Both the position numbers and the translations under genes were made by a program. A stretch of 37,679 nt of DNA. Origin: TMED8 sp038125725. GTDB lineage: Bacteria; Pseudomonadota; Alphaproteobacteria; Rhodospirillales; Casp-alpha2. Below are positions 1 to 5,966 of the stretch, piece after piece (the stretch's first letter is position 1; each line of letters begins with the position of its first letter). The notes below the pieces were generated by a model that was not told where the DNA came from, did not search any database, and saw only the letters and a list, made by a program, of their open reading frames with translations. Location of the stretch: assembly GCA_038125725.1 (NCBI GenBank), contig JAYPEK010000035.1:1-37679 (forward strand), given 5' to 3'.

Positions 1-84
1 CCAGGAAATGCCTTGGGTTCAGAACGCCGAAAGAGGTATTCTCCGATGTCCTCAACCGTGTTGCACTTCAAACGTGACTCCACC

Positions 85-102
85 TTCCCGCTTTCGCGGG
101 AA
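85..102. repeat. Short REP-like palindrome
   Basis: A perfect 7-bp inverted repeat, TTCCCGC and GCGGGAA, flanks the 4-nt loop TTTC. It matches the look of the short dispersed palindromes common between genes in alphaproteobacterial chromosomes. Only one copy was noticed in this window, so its repeat status in the genome is an inference. Confidence 0.45.
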
Positions 103-175
103 CGACGCGGGGAAAAAGGGTAGGAAACCGAAATTGGCTTCGTTCCAGAGATTTTTTTGCGAATGCAATGAAATC

Positions 176-200
176 AAGCGCTTCCAACCCGCGCTTTTTT
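176..200 (+). terminator. Rho-independent terminator of an upstream transcript
   Basis: A 6-bp stem (AAGCGC with GCGCTT) around a 9-nt loop runs into an uninterrupted T tract ending at 200. It faces the plus strand, so it would end a transcript that starts left of the window. It lies just beyond the stop codon of the convergent minus-strand hexapeptide gene. Confidence 0.5.
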
Positions 201-226
201 CCGTCACCTCCCCGGACGGGTAGGCA

Positions 227-751
227 TCAGCCGTCCTCGCGGCATTCCGCCATGTAGCGGGCCGAGCGCTCGACGTAGTGGTCGGCGGCCCACTTCAGGT
301 GCTGGATGTCGTCGTCGGTGAGCTCGCGCTTGACCTTGCCGGGCTGGCCCATGACCAGGGAACCGGCCGGGATTTCCTTGCCTTCCGGAATCAGGGAGCC
401 GGCGCCGATGATGCAGTTCTCGCCGATCACCGCGCCGTTGAGGATGACGCTGCCGACGCCGATCAGGGTATTGGCGCCGATGGTGCAGCCGTGCAGCATG
501 ACCATATGGCCGACGGTGACGTTCGGCCCCAGTGTGAGCGGAAAGCCCGGGTCGGTGTGCAGGACGCAGCCGTCCTGCACGTTGGAGTTGGCCCCCAGCC
601 GGATCGGTTCGTTGTCGCCGCGAAGCGTTGCGTTGAACCACACACTGGCGCCCTCTTCGAAGATGACGTTGCCGATCACGGCGGCGTTGGGGGCGATCCA
701 GTTGCCGTCGGCGTGGGTTTGGACGCGGGTGTCGCCAAGCGCATATTTCAT
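227..751 (-). CDS. Gamma-carbonic-anhydrase-like hexapeptide-repeat protein
   Basis: A 174-residue left-handed beta-helix protein of the YrdA/PaaY/CaiE type, related to gamma-class carbonic anhydrases. Imperfect hexapeptide turns run from about residue 18 to 135 (such as IGENCI and IGAGSL). The three histidines that bind metal in gamma carbonic anhydrases appear as H65 (LHTD), H82 (VGH) and H87 (LHG), so a zinc or iron site is likely intact. The C-terminal helix (about 145-174) is typical of the family. The start at 751 is chosen because a GGAGGAGG ribosome site precedes it; an in-frame extension to 979 has no such site and reads as junk. It diverges from the LpxR-like gene. Whether it hydrates CO2 or acts on an acyl group cannot be told from sequence. 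Confidence 0.9.
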   Translation of the reverse strand: MKYALGDTRVQTHADGNWIAPNAAVIGNVIFEEGASVWFNATLRGDNEPIRLGANSNVQDGCVLHTDPGFPLTLGPNVTVGHMVMLHGCTIGANTLIGVGSVILNGAVIGENCIIGAGSLIPEGKEIPAGSLVMGQPGKVKRELTDDDIQHLKWAADHYVERSARYMAECREDG

Positions 752-854
752 CGGGGGCCTCCTCCGGCTGTGGTTGCGCCGGCAATCTAGCAGGCCGGCG
801 GCGCGCCCGCATCCCGTTCGTTGACGCGCGAAACGGGAAGGGTAGACTCGCCCC

Positions 855-1904
855 ATGCGCATCCTCGCCGCCATGATCCTTGTCCTCGCGCTGCTGGTTC
901 GGCCGGCGGCGGCCGGCGACGGCAAGCAACTGGCCCAGGAAGTCGCCAAGGCCGGCGATACCGAACTTGGCACCTTCACCTTTCAGTTCGAGAACGATCT
1001 GTTCACCGGTACCGACCGCTATTACACCAACGGTATCCGCCTCTCGTGGCTGTCGCCGGAGGGCGGCAAGACGCTGCCCATTCTGCAACAGGTGCGGGAC
1101 CTCTTGGAGGTCATCGCCCAGGACGAGAACGAGACCACCCGCTTCGGCTGGGCACTTGGCCAGGATATCTACACGCCGTCGGACAAGGCGCCGACGGGGC
1201 TGATTGCCGACGACCGGCCGTTTGCCGGCTGGCTCTACGGCTCGCTCTCGGTGCATACCGTCAACGATATGGGCGGCGGCCGGAAGACGTCGGAGACGGT
1301 CGAGGTCAGCCTCGGCCTGGTCGGGCCGGAGGCCTTGGGCGAGGAATCGCAGGACTTCGTTCACCATCTGCGCGGCATCAGCGTCTTCAACGGCTGGGAC
1401 AATCAGTTGAAGACCGAACCCGGTCTGATGGTCGCCTACGAGCGCAAGTGGCGGCTCGCCGATCCCTGGAACCTGGGGCGCGGCTGGCAGGCGGATTTCG
1501 TCCCCAACGTCGGCGCCAGCCTCGGCAACGTGCTCACCCATGCGGGCGCCGGCGCGGCGATGCGGGTCGGGCTCAACCTGCCGGCCGATTTCGGCCCGCC
1601 GTCGCTGATCCAGGGCGGCACCGCCTTGGACAAGCTCAACGAGGAAGGCTCGAGCTTCTATTTTTTCGCCACCGGCGAGGGCCGCTACGTCGCCCACAAT
1701 ATCTTCCTCGACGGCAACACCTGGCGCGACAGCCACAGCGTCGATCGTGAACCCTGGGTCGGGCAGTTCACGCTGGGCGCGGCGGTGACCTATGGCCGCT
1801 TCTGCATCGCCTATACCAACGCGCTGGTGACCAAGGAGTTCGCCGGCCAGGCGCGGGCCAGCCGCTTCGGCTCGCTCAGTGCCTCGTTCCAGGCCTTCTT
1901 CTAG
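855..1904 (+). CDS. LpxR-like outer-membrane lipid A deacylase (DUF2219)
   Basis: A 349-residue exported protein of the LpxR/DUF2219 family. LpxR is an outer-membrane beta-barrel that removes the 3'-acyloxyacyl chain of lipid A. Residues 1-20 form a signal peptide ending in AAA. The mature N-terminus has the family hallmark: Phe-rich strand, E-N-D at 46-48, then TDRYYTNG at 53-60, including the Asn-Asp pair and the Thr expected at the active site. The rest alternates short amphipathic strands with Gly/Asn-rich turns and ends in FQAFF, an aromatic C-terminus typical of outer-membrane barrels. It converges on ppk2 with only 9 bp between stop codons. The family call is firm; the substrate here is inferred. 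Confidence 0.87.
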   Translation: MRILAAMILVLALLVRPAAAGDGKQLAQEVAKAGDTELGTFTFQFENDLFTGTDRYYTNGIRLSWLSPEGGKTLPILQQVRDLLEVIAQDENETTRFGWALGQDIYTPSDKAPTGLIADDRPFAGWLYGSLSVHTVNDMGGGRKTSETVEVSLGLVGPEALGEESQDFVHHLRGISVFNGWDNQLKTEPGLMVAYERKWRLADPWNLGRGWQADFVPNVGASLGNVLTHAGAGAAMRVGLNLPADFGPPSLIQGGTALDKLNEEGSSFYFFATGEGRYVAHNIFLDGNTWRDSHSVDREPWVGQFTLGAAVTYGRFCIAYTNALVTKEFAGQARASRFGSLSASFQAFF

Positions 1905-1913
1905 ACTCCGCGA

Positions 1914-2834
1914 TCAGAAGACCTTCGGCACGTAAAGCTCGTCCGGCAGCACCTTGCGCTCGTAGTCGGGATTGAAGATGCGGTCCGGCAGGTGCACGGG
2001 CTCGGTTTCCACGTCCTCGTAGGGCACCTGCTGCAGCAGGTGGTTGATGGTGTTCAGGCGCGCGCGCTTCTTGTCGTTGCCCTCGACGATGAACCAGGGC
2101 GCTTCGGGGATGTTGGTGCGTTCGAACATCTCCTCCTTGGCGCGGGTGTAGGCTTCCCAGCGGGCGCGCGATTCCAGGTCCATGGGGCTCAGCTTCCACT
2201 GCTTCATCGGGTCGTGGATGCGCATCAGGAAGCGCAATTGCTGTTCCTGGTCGGTGATCGAGAACCAGTACTTGATCACCTTGATGTCGGAGCGCACCAG
2301 GTTGCGTTCGAACTCCGGCACGTCGCGGAAGAAGTCCTCGACCTGCTTCGGCGTGGCGAAGCCCATGACCCGCTCGACGCCGGCGCGGTTGTACCAGGAG
2401 CGGTCGAGCAGCACCATCTCGCCGCCCGCCGGCAGGTGCGGCACGTAGCGCTGGAAATACCACTGCGTCTTCTCGCGGTCGGTCGGCGCCGACAGCGCCA
2501 CCACCCGGCAAGTGCGCGGGTTCAAGCGCTGGGTGATGCGCTTGATGACGCCGCCCTTGCCGGCGGCATCTCGGCCCTCGAAGATGACCAGCAGCTTGTA
2601 GCCGGTGTGCTGGACCCAGTCCTGCAGCTTCACCAGTTCCGTCTGCAGCCGGATCAGCTCGTGGAAGTAGGTGCGCCGGTCGAGCATGGACTTGTGACGC
2701 AGGTCGGTGATCGTGTCGAGCTCGCGCGCGATGCGCTGATCGTCGAGCTCCATCTCCAGTTCCTCGTCGAAGCTGTCCTGCAGCTCGGCCTCGATCCAAC
2801 TGATGTCGGAAGTGTTCTGTTTCCGCTCGTTCAT
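1914..2834 (-). CDS. ppk2: Polyphosphate kinase 2 (PPK2)
   Basis: A 306-residue one-domain PPK2 that transfers phosphate between polyphosphate and nucleotides, usually making NTPs from NDPs or the reverse. The Walker A loop GRDAAGKGG lies at about 87-95, and the conserved lid/Walker B stretch (LLDRSWYNRAGVE) at 142-154. The family motif near 124 (QWYFQRYV) is also present. Residues 1-45 are acidic and helical. The length fits single-domain class I enzymes. The start at 2834 is preferred over a Met 17 codons upstream because AAGGA sits 8 nt ahead of it. It converges with the LpxR-like gene and stands alone as a transcription unit. Confidence 0.93.
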   Translation of the reverse strand: MNERKQNTSDISWIEAELQDSFDEELEMELDDQRIARELDTITDLRHKSMLDRRTYFHELIRLQTELVKLQDWVQHTGYKLLVIFEGRDAAGKGGVIKRITQRLNPRTCRVVALSAPTDREKTQWYFQRYVPHLPAGGEMVLLDRSWYNRAGVERVMGFATPKQVEDFFRDVPEFERNLVRSDIKVIKYWFSITDQEQQLRFLMRIHDPMKQWKLSPMDLESRARWEAYTRAKEEMFERTNIPEAPWFIVEGNDKKRARLNTINHLLQQVPYEDVETEPVHLPDRIFNPDYERKVLPDELYVPKVF

Positions 2835-2956
2835 GCCGCGCATCCTTCGTCGCAAGTTGTGGTCCTGCGACGATATCTTAAGCATCAGGCGGAAAATCGA
2901 AAGCGTGACATCAAAAGTTCACGCAGGGAGGGCGGTCCGAAAGGTAGAGACTCGAC

Positions 2957-2985
2957 GGGGCCGGATGCGGTCTGCATCCGGCCCC
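2957..2985 (-). terminator. Strong GC hairpin downstream of the 53-residue gene
   Basis: A perfect 12-bp stem (GGGGCCGGATGC and its complement) closes a 5-nt loop. It lies 21 bp past the stop of the small minus-strand gene and 122 bp ahead of ppk2. Neither side carries a clean T tract, so it may act as a Rho-dependent or 3'-end protecting hairpin rather than a canonical intrinsic terminator. Confidence 0.5.
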
Positions 2986-3006
2986 GGTCGAAGGAAGTCG
3001 GGCAGG

Positions 3007-3168
3007 TCAGGCGCGGGGCGCGGCGACGGGTTGGGTCTTGGGTGCGCGCTCGAGGCTGCGATGATAGGCGGCCCATTCGCTGGACGTGTTCACGTGGGTC
3101 GTCTTCTCGCTGACGCCGTTGACGGTGTTCTGCCAAATGCTGTTCCAATAAACCATCAGGATATCCAT
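3007..3168 (-). CDS. Small 53-residue protein of unknown function
   Basis: A short gene that length filters would miss. The start at 3168 is preceded by a very good ribosome site, AAGGAG, with 8-nt spacing. The protein begins MDILMVYWNSIWQNTV, an aromatic and hydrophobic N-terminal helix of about 16 residues. A polar middle follows (EKTTHVNTSSEWAAYHRSLER), then an Ala/Pro-rich end. No cysteine, signal peptide or known family was recognised. It diverges from the XRE regulator at 3370 across a 201-bp region with large palindromes, and a strong hairpin follows its stop. The ribosome site, hairpin and sensible composition support it being real; function is unknown. It could sit on the membrane by its N-terminal helix. 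Confidence 0.6.
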   Translation of the reverse strand: MDILMVYWNSIWQNTVNGVSEKTTHVNTSSEWAAYHRSLERAPKTQPVAAPRA

Positions 3169-3255
3169 CAGCTTGGCTCCTTTTTCATGTGGTTAGGATT
3201 GACGGACCATTCCGGGACGATTCATGTCTATCAATTCCTTCGTTGAAATGATACT

Positions 3256-3274
3256 ATGCGCACTTGGTGCGCAT
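3256..3274. promoter_or_regulatory. Palindromic operator candidate upstream of XRE gene
   Basis: A perfect 8-bp inverted repeat, ATGCGCAC and GTGCGCAT, around TTG. It lies in the divergent region between the small gene at 3168 and the XRE regulator at 3370, where autoregulatory operators of XRE proteins are usually found. A near copy in inverse orientation follows at 3288-3304. Confidence 0.5.
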
Positions 3275-3301
3275 TTCAAGCAAAAAAAGCGCACCAAGTG
3301 C
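3260..3301. repeat. 13-bp perfect inverted repeat, hairpin or paired operator
   Basis: GCACTTGGTGCGC (3260-3272) and its exact complement (3289-3301) are separated by 16 nt containing seven consecutive A. The right arm runs into CTTTTTG at 3303-3309. The right arm is also a hairpin of its own: A-rich, AGCGCAC, CAA, GTGCACT, T-rich, with one mismatch. The same DNA can therefore form a terminator-like hairpin on the plus strand or present two inverted operator sites. Confidence 0.55.
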
Positions 3302-3369
3302 ACTTTTTGTTTTCCCGTTCCTCAGAAAGGGTCTAAAAGGTTTTCGAAACAAGGGCTTGAGGGCAGCCG

Positions 3370-3618
3370 ATGGCGAAAGACAAAGACGATAAGAAACCCG
3401 GCGATGCCGCCATGCGGCCGGAAAGTTTCAAGGCCTGGCGCAAATCGCTGGGCATGTCGCAGAAGGAAGCGGCCGACGCGTTGGGGCTGAAGCGGCGCAT
3501 TGTCCAGTACTACGAGAAGGGCGTTCGCGACGGTGCCGAGATCGAGGTGCCGAAGACCGTGCGCCTCGCCTGTTTCGCCCTGTCGCAGGGCTGCGAGGAT
3601 TACACCGGTCCCGACTGA
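3370..3618 (+). CDS. Small XRE-family helix-turn-helix regulator
   Basis: An 82-residue cytoplasmic DNA-binding protein. The Cro/CI-type helix-turn-helix covers about residues 28-55: LGMSQKEAADALGL, then KRRIVQYYEKG as recognition helix. The N-terminus (1-14) is a charged tail rich in Lys and Asp. There is no sensor or oligomerisation domain beyond a short C-terminal helix. The start at 3370 follows a GAGGG ribosome site. It diverges from the 53-residue gene, and the palindromes at 3256-3304 are the obvious operator candidates. It is followed by the isomerase gene 64 bp later. Target genes are not known. Confidence 0.88.
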   Translation: MAKDKDDKKPGDAAMRPESFKAWRKSLGMSQKEAADALGLKRRIVQYYEKGVRDGAEIEVPKTVRLACFALSQGCEDYTGPD

Positions 3619-3682
3619 GCCAGATTGCCTCGCTCTCGGGGGCCGAGTACCATGAGGCTCCCAACAAGAGGAGCGCCGCGCC

Positions 3683-4312
3683 TTGGCCACGATCCAGTGG
3701 TATTTCGATTTCATCTCGCCCTACGCCTACCTGCAGTCGGCGCGGCTGGATGCGCTGGCGGAGGATCGGGAGATCGAGCCGGTGCCGGTGCTGTTCGCCG
3801 GGCTCTTGAATCACTGGGGACAGAAGGGCCCGGCGGAGGTGGCGCCGAAAAAGGTGTTTACCTTCCGCCAGTGCTTGTGGCGGGCCCGGCGCGACGGCAC
3901 CCCGTTCCGCGCGCCGCCCATGCACCCGTTCAATCCGTTGCGGGCACTCAGGCTGTCGATCGCGCTCGGCAACGACTTGGCGGCGGTGCGGGCGATCTTC
4001 CGCGCCATCTGGGTCGACGGCCACCTGCCGGACGATCCAGACGGCTGGGCCGCCATGCAAGCGGCTTTGGGGATTTCCGACGGCGATGCTAGGGTATCCG
4101 ACCCGGCGGTGAAGGCCGAACTCGCGAACAACGGCGAGGCCGCGGTGGCGGCGGGGGTGTTCGGCGTCCCCACCTGCCGCGTCGGCGCGGAGCTGTTCTG
4201 GGGTGACGATTGCCTGGAGATGGTCCGCGACTATCTGGACGATCCGGGTATGTTCGAGAATGAGGAAATGCGGCGGATACACGGCCTGAAAGCCTCCGCC
4301 GAGCGCCGGTGA
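3683..4312 (+). CDS. 2-hydroxychromene-2-carboxylate isomerase family (DsbA/GST-kappa fold)
   Basis: A 209-residue thioredoxin-fold protein of the HCCA isomerase/GST-kappa group. The N-terminal strand-turn reads YFDFISPYAYL, with Ser12 in the position that activates glutathione in this family, and there is no CXXC as in true DsbA. The inserted helical domain spans about 35-150, and the fold closes with GVFGVPTCRVGAELFWGDD near 158-180, the cis-Pro loop and final strand. The start is TTG, supported by GAGGAG 9 nt upstream. The founding member acts in naphthalene breakdown, but no aromatic-catabolism genes are nearby, so here it is more likely a general glutathione-dependent isomerase. A dienelactone-hydrolase-like gene follows 47 bp later. 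Confidence 0.87.
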   Translation: MATIQWYFDFISPYAYLQSARLDALAEDREIEPVPVLFAGLLNHWGQKGPAEVAPKKVFTFRQCLWRARRDGTPFRAPPMHPFNPLRALRLSIALGNDLAAVRAIFRAIWVDGHLPDDPDGWAAMQAALGISDGDARVSDPAVKAELANNGEAAVAAGVFGVPTCRVGAELFWGDDCLEMVRDYLDDPGMFENEEMRRIHGLKASAERR

Positions 4313-4359
4313 AAAACCGGTGCGAGAGTAACGATCCAGGGAGAAAGGAGACCCGAAGG

Positions 4360-5166
4360 ATGAAAACGTTGAAGTTGGCCACGATATTGTGTGCCGCCGG
4401 CCTGTTGGTCGCGGTCGCCACCGGCGCCGCCGAAGCCAAGGTCAAGGGCGAGGTGGTGAAGTACACCATCGGCGGCGAGGAGTTCACCAGCTACATCGCC
4501 TACGACGATGCCATTGCCGGCAAGCGCCCGGGCATCGTCGTGGTGCACGAGTGGTGGGGCCACGATGCCTATGCGCGCAAGCGCGCCGAGCTTCTGGCGG
4601 CGCGCGGCTATACCGCCATTGCGCTCGACATGTACGGCACTGGCAAGCAGGCCGATCATCCCAAGGACGCGGGCGCCTTCATGAAGGAAGCTATCGCCAA
4701 TGCCGACCGCATGCGTGCCCGCTTCAATGCCGCCTACCGCCGGCTCAAGCGTCACGACACGGTGGATCCGGCGAAGACCGCGGCCATCGGCTACTGCTTC
4801 GGCGGCAAGGTGGTGCTGGACATGGCGCGTCTCGGTGAGGACCTGAAGGGCGTGGTCAGCTTCCATGGCAACCTGACGCCGGTCGCGAAGGCCCAGCGCG
4901 GCGTCTCCAAGGCGGCCGTGCGGGTATTCAACGGCGCCGACGACAAGTTCGTGCCGCAGGCCTCGATCAGCGCCTTGCGCGCCGAGATGGCGCGTGCCGG
5001 TCTTGACTATCAGATCGTCCAGTATCCGGGCGCGGTGCACTCGTTCACCAACCCGGGCGCCACCGAACGCGGCAAGAAGTTCAATATGCCGCTCGCCTAC
5101 AACGCCCAGGCGGACGGCGATTCCTGGCGTCAGACCATGAATTTCTTCGACGAGATATTCAAATAG
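4360..5166 (+). CDS. Exported dienelactone-hydrolase-family alpha/beta hydrolase
   Basis: A 268-residue alpha/beta hydrolase of the dienelactone hydrolase family. The Cys-Asp-His triad is visible: C146 in GYCFGG, an Asp at 194-195 in NGADD, and H227 in GAVHSF. The motif VVVHEWWG near 60-67 supplies the oxyanion region. Unlike classical cytosolic enzymes it starts with a signal peptide (residues 1-26, ending GAAEA), so it probably works in the periplasm. The start at 4360 is chosen over an upstream in-frame ATG at 4309 because AAGGAG precedes it with 9-nt spacing and the signal peptide begins there. The substrate is not known; no chlorocatechol pathway genes are present. Confidence 0.9.
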   Translation: MKTLKLATILCAAGLLVAVATGAAEAKVKGEVVKYTIGGEEFTSYIAYDDAIAGKRPGIVVVHEWWGHDAYARKRAELLAARGYTAIALDMYGTGKQADHPKDAGAFMKEAIANADRMRARFNAAYRRLKRHDTVDPAKTAAIGYCFGGKVVLDMARLGEDLKGVVSFHGNLTPVAKAQRGVSKAAVRVFNGADDKFVPQASISALRAEMARAGLDYQIVQYPGAVHSFTNPGATERGKKFNMPLAYNAQADGDSWRQTMNFFDEIFK

Positions 5167-5167
5167 G

Positions 5168-5183
5168 TCACGTCACGACGTGA
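5168..5183. terminator. Inverted repeat between convergent genes
   Basis: TCACGTC and GACGTGA form a perfect 7-bp repeat with a 2-nt centre, directly after the hydrolase stop and 12 bp from the end of msrA. The position suggests 3'-end processing or termination for both genes. The centre is too short for a relaxed hairpin loop, so protein binding is an alternative. Confidence 0.35.
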
Positions 5184-5194
5184 TAGGGGGGGGC

Positions 5195-5833
5195 TCAGCC
5201 GCATCGCACGCCGGTGCCGCCGAGGCCGCAATAGCCGCCCGGGTTCCGGCCGAGATACTGCTGATGGTAGGTCTCGGCGAAATAGAACTCGGGCGCTTCC
5301 TTGATCTCGGTGGTGATGGCGCCGAAGCCGGCCTGCTTGAGCTTTTTCTCGTAGACCTTGCGGCTGGCTTCTGCTGCTTTCAGATGCTCCAGGCTGTAGC
5401 AATAGACGCCGGAGCGGTATTGGGTGCCGACGTCGTTGCCCTGGCGCATGCCCTGGGTCGGGTCGTGGCCTTCCCAGAAGGCGGAAAGCAGCGTCTCGAA
5501 GCTGACCGCGTTCGAATCGAACACCGCGAGCACCACCTCGTTGTGGCCGGTACGCCCCGAGCAGACTTCCTCGTAGGTCGGGTTCGGCGTGAAACCCGCC
5601 GCGTAACCGACCGCCGTCACGTAGACGCCCGGCGTCTGCCAGAGCTTGCGCTCCGCGCCCCAGAAGCAGCCCATGCCGAACAGCGCGCGCTCATATCCTT
5701 CAGGATAGGGCGGCGTCAGCGGCCGACCGTTGACGAAATGCGGCTCCGTTACCGGCATCGCCTGGGCGCGGCCGGGAAGCGCCGTGGCCGGGTCCGGCAA
5801 TTCCGATTTGGCACTGGAGAAATTGAAGAACAT
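5195..5833 (-). CDS. msrA: Peptide-methionine (S)-S-oxide reductase MsrA
   Basis: A 212-residue MsrA that reduces the S-epimer of methionine sulfoxide in proteins, using thioredoxin. The catalytic motif GCFWG is at 55-59 with nucleophile C56. Resolving cysteines are present as C202 (GYCG) and C211 next to the C-terminus, the arrangement of the three-cysteine E. coli enzyme. The block TYEEVCSGRTGHNEVV (86-101) and QYRSGVY (138-144) are further family marks. The N-terminal 45 residues (about) are an extension as in the E. coli protein. The start at 5833 has AGGAG 7 nt upstream; the frame stays open further upstream but reads as junk. No MsrB domain is fused. Confidence 0.95.
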   Translation of the reverse strand: MFFNFSSAKSELPDPATALPGRAQAMPVTEPHFVNGRPLTPPYPEGYERALFGMGCFWGAERKLWQTPGVYVTAVGYAAGFTPNPTYEEVCSGRTGHNEVVLAVFDSNAVSFETLLSAFWEGHDPTQGMRQGNDVGTQYRSGVYCYSLEHLKAAEASRKVYEKKLKQAGFGAITTEIKEAPEFYFAETYHQQYLGRNPGGYCGLGGTGVRCG

Positions 5834-5953
5834 GGCGGTCTCCTGAACGGTGTTTCGGTACATATGGCGCCGACGCCGGCATTTTTCCACAAGCAGACGC
5901 CGCCCGGCGCCCAAACTTCCATCATTTAGGCTGCGAATGCCGCATATCCATCC

Positions 5954-5959
5954 TATATT
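5954..5959 (+). promoter_or_regulatory. Candidate -10 element of gpmI
   Basis: TATATT lies 7 nt before the gpmI start codon, with only ACCCCC-like sequence and no ribosome site between. A poor -35 (CTGCGA, 5931-5936) sits 17 bp upstream. If real, transcription would start at or near the ATG, giving a leaderless message. Confidence 0.35.
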
Positions 5960-5966
5960 AACCCCC

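Noticed and set aside
204..1736. 510-codon open frame on the minus strand across the LpxR-like gene
   Set aside because: It overlaps two supported genes in another frame and ends in Arg/Pro-rich text typical of shadow frames.
2885..3148. 87-codon minus-strand frame next to ppk2
   Set aside because: It is in a different frame from the 53-residue gene, lacks a ribosome site, and is Arg-rich shadow text.
3007..3618. Toxin-antitoxin pair made of the small protein and the XRE regulator
   Set aside because: The genes are divergent and not overlapping, and the small protein does not resemble a known toxin; TA pairs are nearly always co-directional.
3683..5166. Aromatic-compound catabolic cluster (isomerase plus dienelactone hydrolase)
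   Set aside because: No dioxygenase, dehydrogenase or transporter is nearby, and the hydrolase carries a signal peptide, so the pathway reading is not supported.
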